Source of the DNA: an uncultured Archangium sp.
GTDB taxonomy: Bacteria > Myxococcota > Myxococcia > Myxococcales > Myxococcaceae
Reading direction: 5' to 3'
Assembly (NCBI GenBank): GCA_946479335.1
Contig: CAMLFP010000038.1
Coordinates: 1-24,436 of the forward strand
Length of the DNA stretch: 24,436 bases
Part shown: positions 1-9,675 of the stretch, one piece after another
Layout of the letters: every line of letters begins with the position of its first letter
Numbering within the stretch: the first letter of the stretch is position 1
Position numbers and translations under genes: made by a program
The notes under the pieces: model-generated
Database searches by the model: none
What the model was told of the DNA's origin: nothing
The model's input: only the letters and a program-made list of their open reading frames with translations

Positions 1-917
1 ACCAGTACGACTACAAGTCTGGTTACAACTACCAGCGCCGCATCAACGAGGCCGGTCACTACAACGACCAGATCGGCGCGATGTTCGCGGCGATCCTCTC
101 CGACATCGAGGTGCAGGGCGTCGACGTGGTGGCCGACCAGAACCGCTACTCGATCCCCTACTACCTGGTGTTCCGCGACGAGATGCAGAGCACCTTCAGC
201 GCGATGTGGGCGAACGACGACGCGAAGATCCGCCCGCGCATCTACCGCAAGGCGCTGCCGACGTACCCGTCGGGTGGCGCGACCAACAACGGCGTCAGCG
301 ACGACGTCGCGGTCGACTACAAGACGTTCGTGCGCGGCACCGACTTCTTCGCGGGCTTCAACTACCCGGCGGAGCTGACCAACTGCACCGGCACCCAGCA
401 CCCGTACCGCGACAACTGCCTCAAGGGCGAGCAGCACGCGGCGCCAGCGTTCGTCTTCGCCAGCTCCACCGCGGCGTTCTACTCGCTGTACTTCGGCATG
501 GCCGCGTTCAAGGTGAACTTCGACCTCGACTACGCGAAGGCGAACCAGATTTTCAAGGTCGGCTCGGGTGAGTCGTTCAACGTCGCGCCGGGCTACGAGG
601 TCGTCGAGGTGTCCGACATCTTCACGGGCCACCGCTACGCGGCGGTCAAGAAGATCGGCTCCCCGAAGGACAGCACCGGCGCCGAGCGCATGATCAACCT
701 GACGAAGGACTACCTGCAGCTCGTGGAGAACCCCGCCACGTGCCCGATGCCGGAGTACTTCCAGCTGCTCGGCTACGACTGCATGGCTCCCGATCAGGCC
801 AACAACCCGTCGAAGGTCGAAGAGGAGCGCCAGTACTGGAAGGAAGCCTTCCAGAACCAGATTGGCTACCTCGACCTCCAGCGCAGCTTCTACAACGCCT
901 TCGGAAAGGCGCTCTGA
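1..917 (+). CDS. C-terminal part of a large zinc-metalloprotease-type lipoprotein paralog (5' end outside window)
   Basis: The reading frame is open from base 3 and ends at TGA 915-917; the ATG at 81 is internal, because codons before it continue in the same frame and style. About 304 residues are visible. They align by eye with the last 300 residues of the next gene: both have a PYY segment, an FYxxxFxxxAxF segment, an xQxFxxGSxxxxNxxxGxEVV segment and an ending RSFYxxFGxL. This is therefore a tandem paralog of the metzincin-type lipoprotein that follows. The catalytic HExxH part, if present, lies upstream of the window and cannot be seen. The next start codon is 32 bases downstream, so the two are probably co-transcribed. 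By analogy it should be an exported lipid-anchored protein. Confidence is high that this is coding and paralogous, and moderate for the protease activity. Confidence 0.85.
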   Translation, partial: QYDYKSGYNYQRRINEAGHYNDQIGAMFAAILSDIEVQGVDVVADQNRYSIPYYLVFRDEMQSTFSAMWANDDAKIRPRIYRKALPTYPSGGATNNGVSDDVAVDYKTFVRGTDFFAGFNYPAELTNCTGTQHPYRDNCLKGEQHAAPAFVFASSTAAFYSLYFGMAAFKVNFDLDYAKANQIFKVGSGESFNVAPGYEVVEVSDIFTGHRYAAVKKIGSPKDSTGAERMINLTKDYLQLVENPATCPMPEYFQLLGYDCMAPDQANNPSKVEEERQYWKEAFQNQIGYLDLQRSFYNAFGKAL

Positions 918-937
918 CCATGTCTTCCGTCAAGTTC

Positions 938-943
938 GAGGGA
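938..943 (+). promoter_or_regulatory. Shine-Dalgarno site fixing the start at 950
   Basis: GAGGGA lies six bases before the ATG at 950. It supports that ATG over the in-frame ATG at 920 and over the much longer open frame that runs back to 740 inside the previous gene. Confidence 0.65.
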
Positions 944-949
944 ACGAAA

Positions 950-3900
950 ATGAACCGCCTGTTCCGCACGCTGCTCCCGGCCGCTGCGCTCTTCGTCGTC
1001 GGCTGCTCGCAGCCGGAGATGATCGACCGCACCCAGCCCAACTACGTCAAGAAGTCGGACCTCGACGGTGTCTGGTACATCAAGGAGACCATCGTCGACG
1101 CGCCCAAGACTCCGGGTGGCGGCGCGCTGGTGGGCGCCGGCGGCGAGATGGAGAAGATCCGCTGGGAGATCCAGGAAGACCTCCTCGTCGCGTACCGCTC
1201 GTATGAGGTGGTGCCGGGCGCCGACCCGCGCGTCGACCGCGAGAAGTCGACGCTGGGTCACGTCGTCTTCCAGGATGGCTCGGTCTACAAGGGCAACCCG
1301 GTCTTCGCGTACAAGATCACGAGCCACTTCGATCGTCAGCGCGACTACAACCCCGCGACCGGCGAGCAGACCAACGTGCTCATCGAGAACACCACCGATC
1401 GCCCCTGGTACCAGCGCCAGTACATGCGGGTGAACTTCACGAAGAATCTGGCGGAGAACGTCAACTCGTCGTGCACCAGCGACTACTTCAAGTACTTCGG
1501 CTGCATCGACGCTGATCAGCTCTTCACGCGCTACGTCACGCAGGAAGACCAGTCGCCGACCGATCAGCAGCAGGTGTTCGAGCGCGACTCAAGCGGCACG
1601 CTCCAGTACTTCGACTGGACGGTGCAGGGCATCACCAACCCGCCCAGCATCTACTACCCGGGCTACGGCGCGATCCCCTACTGCTTCTTCAACCCGACCG
1701 TCGACTGCGAGAGCGTCGACATCCGCATCCGCACCTCCGTGATGCGCGTCGATGAGCACGACGCGTACGACTACGAGCCGCTGCCGTACAACGACAAGCT
1801 GATGGTGAAGTTCGGGTACTTCCGCCAGGAGGCGTACAGCTACTCGAAGGACTACTACTACACGTACTCCGGCCAGCAGTTCTTCGCGATGCGCCACAAC
1901 ATCTGGGCGCAGTCGAAGAACGCCGATGGCTCGCCGATTCCCGTGACCAAGCGCCCGGTGAAGCCGATTGTCTATTACATGACGGAGAACACGCCGATCG
2001 AGCTCCAGGCGGCGGCGTCGAAGCACATCGCGGTGAACCAGGGCTACGACCCGACGGCCACCATCGAGAACTCGTGGGACCACGCCTTCCGCCGGGCCGT
2101 CGCGGTGCCGCGCGGCATCGAGGTCGATGAGGTGCCGCAGATGTTCTACGTCTGCGAGTCGCCGGTGCCCGAAGGCGCGCCCGAGGCGTGCGGCAAGCCC
2201 GGCACCTACGTGCGCCGTGGCGACATCCGCTACAACACCGTGCCCTACGTTGATCAGATCGTCGGCGGTCTCCTCGGCATGGGCCCGTCGGCGATGGACC
2301 CGGAGACGGGCCGCGTGGTCTCCGCCGCCGCCAACATGTACGGCGCGACCCTCGACTCGTGGACCGCGAGCTCGCAGCAGGTCATCGACGTCATCAACGG
2401 CGAGATCACCCTGAGCCAGTTGGTCAACGGTGACGACGTGCGCAGCTTCGTGCAGGACAACCTGCACGCGACCGACCCGCGCCGCCCGCTCAACGGGCCG
2501 TGGAACTCGCAGAGCGGCCTCGTGTCTGACCCGACGCGCCCGGCCAGCAGCTGGGACAGCGCGGGCGACCGCCTGTACGGCACCATCCGCCGGTGGGCGG
2601 CTGACGGCTCGCCGCCGCGCCGCACGGTCGATCGCCGCGCGGTCGTCGAGGAGCTGCTCAAGCAGAACCCGTCGCTCGAGGCCGAGCTGCTCAACCAGCC
2701 CGAGATGCGCCTCGCGGTCGAGAACGTAACGCCTGACCAGGGCTTCCGCGCCAAGCTGAAGAGCGACCAGGAGTTCTACAAGTCGGTCGCGCGCGGCATC
2801 ATCTTCGGTCACGAGCCCTTCGAGGAGACGCGCCAGCAGCTCCAGAAGACCGTCGACCCGAAGGTCGGCTGCCTCTACGACTACAGCTACAGCGACGACG
2901 ACTACGAAGGTCTCGCGCGCCGCATGAAGGCGTTCCAGCAGCAGAAGTTCGACGCGTACAAGGCCGGCGGCAAGAGCGACGCTGACTCGCTCAAGCTGGC
3001 GAAGGCCGACGTCTTCACCCAGCTGCGCCGCGAGGCGTACCGCCAGGTGGCGGAGCACGAGATCGGCCACACGCTGGGCCTGCGCCACAACTTCATCGGC
3101 TCCGCCGACGCGCTCAACTTCAAGGACGGCTACTGGGATCTCCGCAAGGAGACGGTGGGCGTGACGGCCGGTGGCCAGCGCGTGTTGCCGGTGATGCCGC
3201 AGAACCTCCTCGACGCGAGCAAGCCCAACCAGAACCAGATCGACCAGGGCCTGTACGAGAAGGCCTACTCGTCGATCATGGACTACGGCGCCCGCCCGAA
3301 CTCCACCAACCACGGCATCGGCAAGTACGACGAGGCGGCGATCCTCTTCGCGTACGCGGGCGGCTACGAGCCGGGCTGGGTCGAGGTCTTCAACGAGCTG
3401 CGCAGCGACTACAGCACGCCCTCCGTCACGCTGCCGCTCGACAACCAGGCGAAGACCTTCCCCGTGCGCGGCGCGCACGTGGAGATCCCCCTCGCGCACG
3501 TCGAGCACTACACCCCGAACCACCCGTTCTATTCAGACCGCTTCCACTACACGACGCTGCCGTTCGGCTTCGCTGATCAGAACGCCAGCTTCGAGGCGAT
3601 GCTCGACCAGGGCATCACGCGCATGAACAACCGCTCGTTCCGCAAGTGGAGCGAGATGGAGCCGGTCTACGAGCGCATCGCGAACGAGCTGAAGAACTAC
3701 TCGCTCTCGCGGCTCGATCTCGACCCGGCGTACGCGTACCACGGTGACGAAGATCGGGCGCGCATCATCGTGAACCTCGCGGGCGGCAAGGACGTGCCGG
3801 TCGAGGTGCCGTACATGTACTGCTCCGACGGCGAAGTCGGCTCGAACATGATGTGCAACCTGCACGACCAGGGCGTCGACCCGTTCGAGCTCACCTCGAA

Positions 3901-5155
3901 GTGGATCGAGCGCTACGAGGAGGCGTACGTCTTCGAGAACTTCCGCCGCGACCGCTTCCTCTTCTCGCCGTCGTCGCTGCTGAACCGCAAGTTCGACCGC
4001 TACCTGGGCAACATTCCCAACGTGTACCAGCAGTGGCTGATCTACCTGTACCAGTACGTGAAGTACTACCACCTGTCGCCGGAGGAGCTCTTCCGGTACG
4101 GCCTGGCGGGCGACCCGATCTACCAGAACTACTGGACCATGTCGGTGATGGACTCCACCAACCTGTTGATGGCGCAGCTGTCGACGCCGCAGGCCGGCTA
4201 CCACGGCAAGAACGCCAACGGCGTCTGGGAGTACGTCGGCAACGGCGACAACCAGAACCGCCGTCTGGGTGACACCGAGGAGGCGGCGCTGCGCGCCAGC
4301 TACGCCACCAAGGGGTACTCCGACATCGTGTACGTGCCGCGTGGCCCGGGCCGCAGCTTGTTCAGCGTCTACGACACGTTCGGCTACGACTCGTTCAACC
4401 GCGTCAACGAGGTCGGCCACTTCTGGGACTCGCTGGCCGCCATCGAGGCGCTGATCAGCTCCGACTCGCAGTTCATCGGCGTCGACCGCGCGGGTGACTC
4501 GCAGCGCTACGTGCTGCCGTACTACGACACCTTCAACGAGGAGCTGGCGCGGCTGTTCGGCATCTACACGACGCGCGCCGAAGAGGTGCCGTACTACTCG
4601 CCGCAGCTGGCGAAGCTCGATGACGGCACGGCGGTCATCCAGAAGCCGGTGCTGGTGCACGGCGAGAACTTCGTGCCCGGCTTCGTGTACCCGCCGGCGC
4701 CGGTCTCGCCGGTCGACGGCTCGGGCAACCCGATGGCGCTCTCGCCGGTGGTGCCGCTGTCGTCGTTCACCTCGCGCTTCTACGCGGAGTTCCTCTCCAT
4801 CGCGTACTTCCGCCAGTCGTGGGACCTCCAGTACGCGAACCTGAACCAGGTGTTCATCCTCGGGTCGTCGGGCAACGTGAATCCCGCGGCTGGCTTCGAG
4901 GTGGTGTCGTTCAACGACCCGTACGGCGGGCAGGTGTACGCGGCGCTGCAGCCCATCGGCACCACGACGCCTCCGGGCGGCGCCGCGGCCGTGGCCCGCG
5001 CGAACGTGCTGATGACCAAGCTGACCAACGCGCAGAATGACCCGAGCGGCAAGTTCGAGGGCAAGACCGTGGCGGAGTGGGAAGCCGCGGTGCGCGACGC
5101 GGTGCGCACGCTCGAGCTGATGCGTTCGTTCTACGACATCTTCGGCACGCTCTGA
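950..5155 (+). CDS. Zinc-dependent metzincin-type metalloprotease, predicted lipoprotein, 1401 aa
   Basis: The start at 950 follows a good ribosome binding site and gives a lipoprotein signal peptide: basic NRLFR, a hydrophobic core, and lipobox VVGC with Cys19 followed by Ser. The protein is probably an outer-membrane or periplasmic lipoprotein. The zinc motif is HEIGHTLGLRHNF, with His703, Glu704, His707 and third ligand His713. About 65 residues later SIMDYG at Met777 looks like the Met-turn of metzincins. HExGHTLGLRHNF is also the signature of the bacterial zinc-dependent metalloproteases annotated with DUF4953/DUF5117. The long regions on either side are rich in Tyr, Asp and Asn and match no domain I can name. 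The last 300 residues resemble the preceding gene. Substrate is unknown; secreted protein degradation during predation or scavenging is only an inference from lineage. A strong terminator follows. Confidence 0.88.
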   Translation: MNRLFRTLLPAAALFVVGCSQPEMIDRTQPNYVKKSDLDGVWYIKETIVDAPKTPGGGALVGAGGEMEKIRWEIQEDLLVAYRSYEVVPGADPRVDREKSTLGHVVFQDGSVYKGNPVFAYKITSHFDRQRDYNPATGEQTNVLIENTTDRPWYQRQYMRVNFTKNLAENVNSSCTSDYFKYFGCIDADQLFTRYVTQEDQSPTDQQQVFERDSSGTLQYFDWTVQGITNPPSIYYPGYGAIPYCFFNPTVDCESVDIRIRTSVMRVDEHDAYDYEPLPYNDKLMVKFGYFRQEAYSYSKDYYYTYSGQQFFAMRHNIWAQSKNADGSPIPVTKRPVKPIVYYMTENTPIELQAAASKHIAVNQGYDPTATIENSWDHAFRRAVAVPRGIEVDEVPQMFYVCESPVPEGAPEACGKPGTYVRRGDIRYNTVPYVDQIVGGLLGMGPSAMDPETGRVVSAAANMYGATLDSWTASSQQVIDVINGEITLSQLVNGDDVRSFVQDNLHATDPRRPLNGPWNSQSGLVSDPTRPASSWDSAGDRLYGTIRRWAADGSPPRRTVDRRAVVEELLKQNPSLEAELLNQPEMRLAVENVTPDQGFRAKLKSDQEFYKSVARGIIFGHEPFEETRQQLQKTVDPKVGCLYDYSYSDDDYEGLARRMKAFQQQKFDAYKAGGKSDADSLKLAKADVFTQLRREAYRQVAEHEIGHTLGLRHNFIGSADALNFKDGYWDLRKETVGVTAGGQRVLPVMPQNLLDASKPNQNQIDQGLYEKAYSSIMDYGARPNSTNHGIGKYDEAAILFAYAGGYEPGWVEVFNELRSDYSTPSVTLPLDNQAKTFPVRGAHVEIPLAHVEHYTPNHPFYSDRFHYTTLPFGFADQNASFEAMLDQGITRMNNRSFRKWSEMEPVYERIANELKNYSLSRLDLDPAYAYHGDEDRARIIVNLAGGKDVPVEVPYMYCSDGEVGSNMMCNLHDQGVDPFELTSKWIERYEEAYVFENFRRDRFLFSPSSLLNRKFDRYLGNIPNVYQQWLIYLYQYVKYYHLSPEELFRYGLAGDPIYQNYWTMSVMDSTNLLMAQLSTPQAGYHGKNANGVWEYVGNGDNQNRRLGDTEEAALRASYATKGYSDIVYVPRGPGRSLFSVYDTFGYDSFNRVNEVGHFWDSLAAIEALISSDSQFIGVDRAGDSQRYVLPYYDTFNEELARLFGIYTTRAEEVPYYSPQLAKLDDGTAVIQKPVLVHGENFVPGFVYPPAPVSPVDGSGNPMALSPVVPLSSFTSRFYAEFLSIAYFRQSWDLQYANLNQVFILGSSGNVNPAAGFEVVSFNDPYGGQVYAALQPIGTTTPPGGAAAVARANVLMTKLTNAQNDPSGKFEGKTVAEWEAAVRDAVRTLELMRSFYDIFGTL

Positions 5156-5185
5156 GCGGCGCGCCGACCTCGCTGTGAAGACCGG

Positions 5186-5225
5186 GCGCCTGCCTCTCAC
5201 TTCGGGAGGCAGGCGCTGTTTTTTT
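5186..5225 (+). terminator. Rho-independent terminator after the metalloprotease pair
   Basis: A perfect 11-bp stem (GCGCCTGCCTC at 5186-5196 with GAGGCAGGCGC at 5206-5216) encloses a 9-base loop and is followed by a run of seven T at 5219-5225. It lies 30 bases after the stop at 5155. Confidence 0.92.
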
Positions 5226-5228
5226 CGC

Positions 5229-5234
5229 TACAAC
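5229..5234 (+). promoter_or_regulatory. Putative -10 element for a leaderless SprT-like mRNA
   Basis: TACAAC ends seven bases before the GTG at 5242, and only three bases after the terminator T-run. No Shine-Dalgarno is visible before 5242. A -10 at this spacing would start transcription at or next to the GTG. No convincing -35 was found. Confidence 0.35.
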
Positions 5235-5241
5235 AAAGTCT

Positions 5242-6066
5242 GTGCAGCTCGCGCCGCGCCAGATGGACCTCTTCGCCCGCACCGTCGCGCGGCCCGCGCC
5301 CGCCCGGGTGGAGCAGCCCTCGGCGGCCCCGTCAGCGCCGGTCACGCCCGCGCCGAGTGCGCCGGTGCTGGTGCCGAGCCGGCAGGAGACGCTGGAGCGC
5401 GCACGGAAGCTGGCCTCGGAGATCGCCGCGTGCCTCGGGCCCGGCTTCAAGGTGCTGCTGACGGTGCACGACAACCGCTCGACGATGGTGAGCTTCCGCC
5501 GGCAGCCGCCGATGCTGAAGATCCGCGCGCACCACATGTTCCTCGACGCGCCGCCCGAGGTGGTGCGCGCCATCGCCGACTACGCGGGGCACGGGCGCAC
5601 GGCGGCGGGGCGGGTGTTGGACGACTACATCGCGGCGCGCAACGGCACCATCGCGGTGCTGCCGCGCAAGCCGTCACCGCTCGAGTCACGGGGGAAGTGC
5701 TTCGACCTGCAGGAGCTCTTCAACGCGGTGAACGCCGCGCACTTCGAGAACTCCATCACCGCGCGCATCGGCTGGGGCCGTGACACCACCGGGCGGCGGC
5801 GGAGGTCCATCCGCCTCGGGGTGTACGATCACAAGTCGCGCGAGATCCGCCTGCACCCCGCGTTGGACCGGCCCGACGTGCCGCGCTACTTCGTGGAGTT
5901 CATCATCTTCCACGAGATGCTCCACCAGGTGTTCCCGAGCGCGCGAGACAGCGGGCGGCACGTGCATCACCCCAAGGCGTTCCGCGACCGCGAGCGCACC
6001 TTCCCCCGGTTCGAGCTCGCGATGGCGTGGGAGAAGCAGAACCTCAAGTCGCTGCTGAGCCGCTGA
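5242..6066 (+). CDS. SprT-like zinc metalloprotein, 274 aa
   Basis: The protein has a Pro/Ala-rich N-terminal stretch of about 50 residues, then a SprT-type fold. The metal site is HEMLH (His224, Glu225, His228), followed by a third histidine in HVHHPKAF near residues 240-243, as expected for SprT/Spartan-like metallopeptidases. The family includes the eukaryotic DNA-protein crosslink protease Spartan; bacterial members are poorly characterised, so the substrate is unknown. The protein has no signal peptide and should be cytoplasmic. GTG 5242 is chosen because a TA-type -10 hexamer sits seven bases upstream; ATG 5263 (seven codons later) is the alternative. The gene converges on the ASCH gene with three bases between stop codons. 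Confidence 0.8.
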   Translation: MQLAPRQMDLFARTVARPAPARVEQPSAAPSAPVTPAPSAPVLVPSRQETLERARKLASEIAACLGPGFKVLLTVHDNRSTMVSFRRQPPMLKIRAHHMFLDAPPEVVRAIADYAGHGRTAAGRVLDDYIAARNGTIAVLPRKPSPLESRGKCFDLQELFNAVNAAHFENSITARIGWGRDTTGRRRRSIRLGVYDHKSREIRLHPALDRPDVPRYFVEFIIFHEMLHQVFPSARDSGRHVHHPKAFRDRERTFPRFELAMAWEKQNLKSLLSR

Positions 6067-6069
6067 CGC

Positions 6070-6672
6070 TCACCGAGACTTCTTCGAGAGCTCGACGAAG
6101 CGCCGACCGCGGGGCGAGAGCTCGTAGCCGACCTCGAAGCTCTGGGTGAGGCCGAGCTTCTTGAGCTTCACCACGTTCGCCTTGAAGGGCGCGGTGTCGA
6201 GCTTGAGGTGGGGCGCGAGCTTCGACGCAGCGACCCGCGGCTGCGCGGCGATGAGCGCGAGCACCTTCCGGGTCCACCTCGACTTTGCGTCGAGCTTCGC
6301 GAGCCGGGCCTCGATGTCGCGCACGTCGGCTGGAGTCAGCTGATCTTCGAGCGCGAGGCTGACGCGATCTCCGTCGCCGACGTGGCGCAGCTCGACGCGG
6401 AACACCGGCGTCGTGGCCGTGAGCTTCGTCTTTGCCACCGGCGTCATGAAGTCGATCAGCTCGGCGCGCGACGAGAAGCCGGCGAGCTGCGCCTCGGCGT
6501 CGGTGATGCGCCCGAGCGCGACGGGGGCGATGGCGTCGACCTCCACCACGCCGATGGGGTGCACGCGGTAGCGGCCTCCGGGCTTCACCAGGGGCTTGTT
6601 CCACAGGCGGAAGGTGAGACGCACCGCGCCAGAAACCAGCCCCGCGTGAAAGCGCTTCTGGAAGAGCAACAT
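6070..6672 (-). CDS. ASCH-domain protein with C-terminal winged-helix-like segment, 200 aa
   Basis: Translation from ATG 6672 begins MLLFQKRFHAGLVSG and continues with LTFRLWNKP, KPGGRYR and GVVEVDAI. This is the pattern of ASCH (PUA-like) domains, which bind RNA or modified nucleotides; here it covers about residues 1-110. Residues from about 135 to 200 look like a winged helix-turn-helix: a first helix with VLALIAAQP, then ASKLAPHLKLD, then KANVVKLKKLGLT and a basic tail. An RNA- or DNA-binding regulatory role is plausible but unproven. The open frame extends upstream to 6810, but that part lies inside the divergent pyruvate kinase gene, so 6672 is preferred. Divergent pyk starts 22 bases away. 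Confidence 0.72.
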   Translation of the reverse strand: MLLFQKRFHAGLVSGAVRLTFRLWNKPLVKPGGRYRVHPIGVVEVDAIAPVALGRITDAEAQLAGFSSRAELIDFMTPVAKTKLTATTPVFRVELRHVGDGDRVSLALEDQLTPADVRDIEARLAKLDAKSRWTRKVLALIAAQPRVAASKLAPHLKLDTAPFKANVVKLKKLGLTQSFEVGYELSPRGRRFVELSKKSR

Positions 6673-6675
6673 CGT

Positions 6676-6691
6676 GGGCCGTATATCGCCC
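6676..6691. promoter_or_regulatory. Symmetric AT-core element shared by the ASCH and pyk genes
   Basis: GGGC-cgtatatc-GCCC sits exactly in the middle of the 22-base divergent gap. Read on the plus strand, TATATC (6682-6687) ends seven bases before the pyk ATG. Read on the minus strand, TATACG (6685-6680) ends seven bases before the ASCH ATG. The two would be overlapping -10 elements giving leaderless transcripts in both directions. Good -35 boxes were not found on either side. Confidence 0.4.
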
Positions 6692-6694
6692 GGC

Positions 6695-8125
<1,431 letters not shown>

Positions 8126-8143
8126 GGGCTCGGCGGCCGCGAG

Positions 8144-9640
8144 TCACTTCAGCTTGAGCGCCTTCCGCGGCACGTCGGCCTCCACGAAGACGCGGAAGAG
8201 CTCCTTGTCGAGCTGCCCGCCCTCAGACTCCTTCTTCAAGATGTCGAGCGCGAACTCGTGCGGCACGGCCTTCTTGTAGGGGCGGTCGCTCGCGGTGAGC
8301 GCGTCGTAGATGTCGGAGATGGCCATCATCTTCGACTGCACGGGGATCTGCTCCGCCGGCACCGCGCGCGGGTAGCCCTTGCCGTCGAGCTTCTCGTGGT
8401 GCGCGTAGGCGATCTCCGGCACGCGGCGCAGTGTCCGCGTCCACGGGATCTGCGAGAGGAACCGGAAGGTGTGGGTGACGTGCGATTCGATCTCGCGGCG
8501 CTCGGTAGCCGACAGCGAGCCACGCGGAATCGACAGCACCTGCACCTCCGCGGGCGTCAGCAGCATCTGCGGGCGATCGCGCGAGTCGTTGAACGAGAGC
8601 GCCGACAACCCGGTGAGCTTCTCGAAGCCGCCCTGCGCCAGCACCGTGGGGCGGTTGCTCTGCAGCACGAACTCCAGCGCGCCGTCGAGCTCGGCCAGCT
8701 CGCGTGTGAGGCGCTCGTTCTCTTCGTGTTCGATGTTCTCGAGCTCGCGCTCCCCGCGGATGCGCACCGCGTCGATGCGCCGCGTGAGCGACGCCAGCTG
8801 CCGGTCTTTGCGCGCGAGCTCGAAGCGCTGCTTCAGCACCTCCAGCTCGTGGGGGTAGAGCTTCTCGGCCTTCACCAGCACCGGCTCGCGCACGCCGATC
8901 TTCCCGAAGTCGTGCAGCAGCGACGCGTAGCGGATCTCCTGGATCTGCTCGGGGGTGAAGACCAGCCCCTTGTGCTGCCCGCCGCCGCCTTGCTCGGTAG
9001 CCTGCGCGAGCTCCACGGTGAGGGCGGCGACGCGGCTGGAGTGACCGGCCGTCGTCGGGTCGCGAGACTCGATGGCCATCACCGAGGCCTGCACGAAGCC
9101 CTCGAAGAGCCGGTTGATCTCCTCGTGCAGCATCGCGTTCTCGATGGCCTGCGCGGCCTGGCCGCCGAGCGCGAGCAGCAGCTCCGCGTCTTCGTCATCG
9201 AACACGCCGTCAGCGGCGTTGAGCGCCTGCAGCACGCCGGTGATGTCACCGCGCGTGTCGCGCATCGGCACGCAGAGCACCGACCGGGTGCGGTAGTTGG
9301 TCTTCGCGTCCCAATCGCGTTGGAAGCGCGGGTCGTCGTACGCGTCTTCGAGGTTCACCACCTCGCCCGACTGCGCGACGGAGCCGGCGATGCCTTGCCC
9401 CAGCGGCACGCGGATCTCCTGCTTCGCGCCTTGCGCCACGCGGCTCCAGAGCTCGTTGCGTGCGCGATCGACGATGAACAGCGAGCAGCGGTCGGCCTCG
9501 ACCACGCGCGCGGCTTCACGGAGGATCAACGGGAGCAGATCATCGAGGTTGTGCGCGGCGGACATCGCCTTCGCGACATCGAGGATGGACTGCAGCTTGT
9601 CGGCGCGACGGCGGACCTGCTCCACGTTGGTGTGGCTCAC
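8144..9640 (-). CDS. GAF sensor and HD-GYP-type phosphodiesterase protein with an inserted segment, 498 aa
   Basis: Residues about 20-165 form a GAF domain ([42 protein letters not shown]). An HD-GYP-like domain follows: [18 protein letters not shown] with His243-Asp244, and [11 protein letters not shown] at 414-424, then [19 protein letters not shown] proteins usually hydrolyse cyclic di-GMP. In canonical members the HD and HHExxDGxGYP motifs are about 65 residues apart; here they are about 170 apart. The extra part, roughly residues 265-370, contains a charged coiled-coil-like stretch rich in Glu, Arg and Leu. The metal-binding residues that I can see are kept, so activity is plausible. The start is GTG 9640, with a TA hexamer eight bases upstream and no clear Shine-Dalgarno. 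Confidence 0.87.
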   Translation of the reverse strand: MSHTNVEQVRRRADKLQSILDVAKAMSAAHNLDDLLPLILREAARVVEADRCSLFIVDRARNELWSRVAQGAKQEIRVPLGQGIAGSVAQSGEVVNLEDAYDDPRFQRDWDAKTNYRTRSVLCVPMRDTRGDITGVLQALNAADGVFDDEDAELLLALGGQAAQAIENAMLHEEINRLFEGFVQASVMAIESRDPTTAGHSSRVAALTVELAQATEQGGGGQHKGLVFTPEQIQEIRYASLLHDFGKIGVREPVLVKAEKLYPHELEVLKQRFELARKDRQLASLTRRIDAVRIRGERELENIEHEENERLTRELAELDGALEFVLQSNRPTVLAQGGFEKLTGLSALSFNDSRDRPQMLLTPAEVQVLSIPRGSLSATERREIESHVTHTFRFLSQIPWTRTLRRVPEIAYAHHEKLDGKGYPRAVPAEQIPVQSKMMAISDIYDALTASDRPYKKAVPHEFALDILKKESEGGQLDKELFRVFVEADVPRKALKLK

Positions 9641-9648
9641 GGCGGCGC

Positions 9649-9668
9649 AGCTTACTGTGTGCTAGCAG
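9649..9668. promoter_or_regulatory. Putative divergent -10 elements between the HD-GYP gene and rpe
   Basis: The 35-base gap holds TAAGCT on the minus strand (9654-9649), eight bases before the GTG at 9640, and TAGCAG on the plus strand (9663-9668), seven bases before the rpe ATG. The latter overlaps the 8-base palindrome TGCTAGCA (9660-9667). There is no Shine-Dalgarno for either gene. Confidence 0.33.
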
Positions 9669-9675
9669 CCCCGCC

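Noticed and set aside
740..949. Extension of the metzincin gene upstream to 740
   Set aside because: It would overlap the coding end of the preceding paralog and bury the lipoprotein signal; the ATG at 950 has a ribosome site at ideal spacing.
1589..3523. A 644-codon open frame antisense to the metzincin gene, and a similar 555-codon frame at 3533-5200 on the minus strand
   Set aside because: Composition is almost only V, R, L, A, E, D and H with no domain or motif; it mirrors the codon pattern of the sense gene, which has a signal peptide and zinc motif.
8129..8143. Small CTCG/CGAG hairpin between pyk and the HD-GYP gene
   Set aside because: A four-base stem without a T-run on either side is expected by chance in GC-rich DNA.
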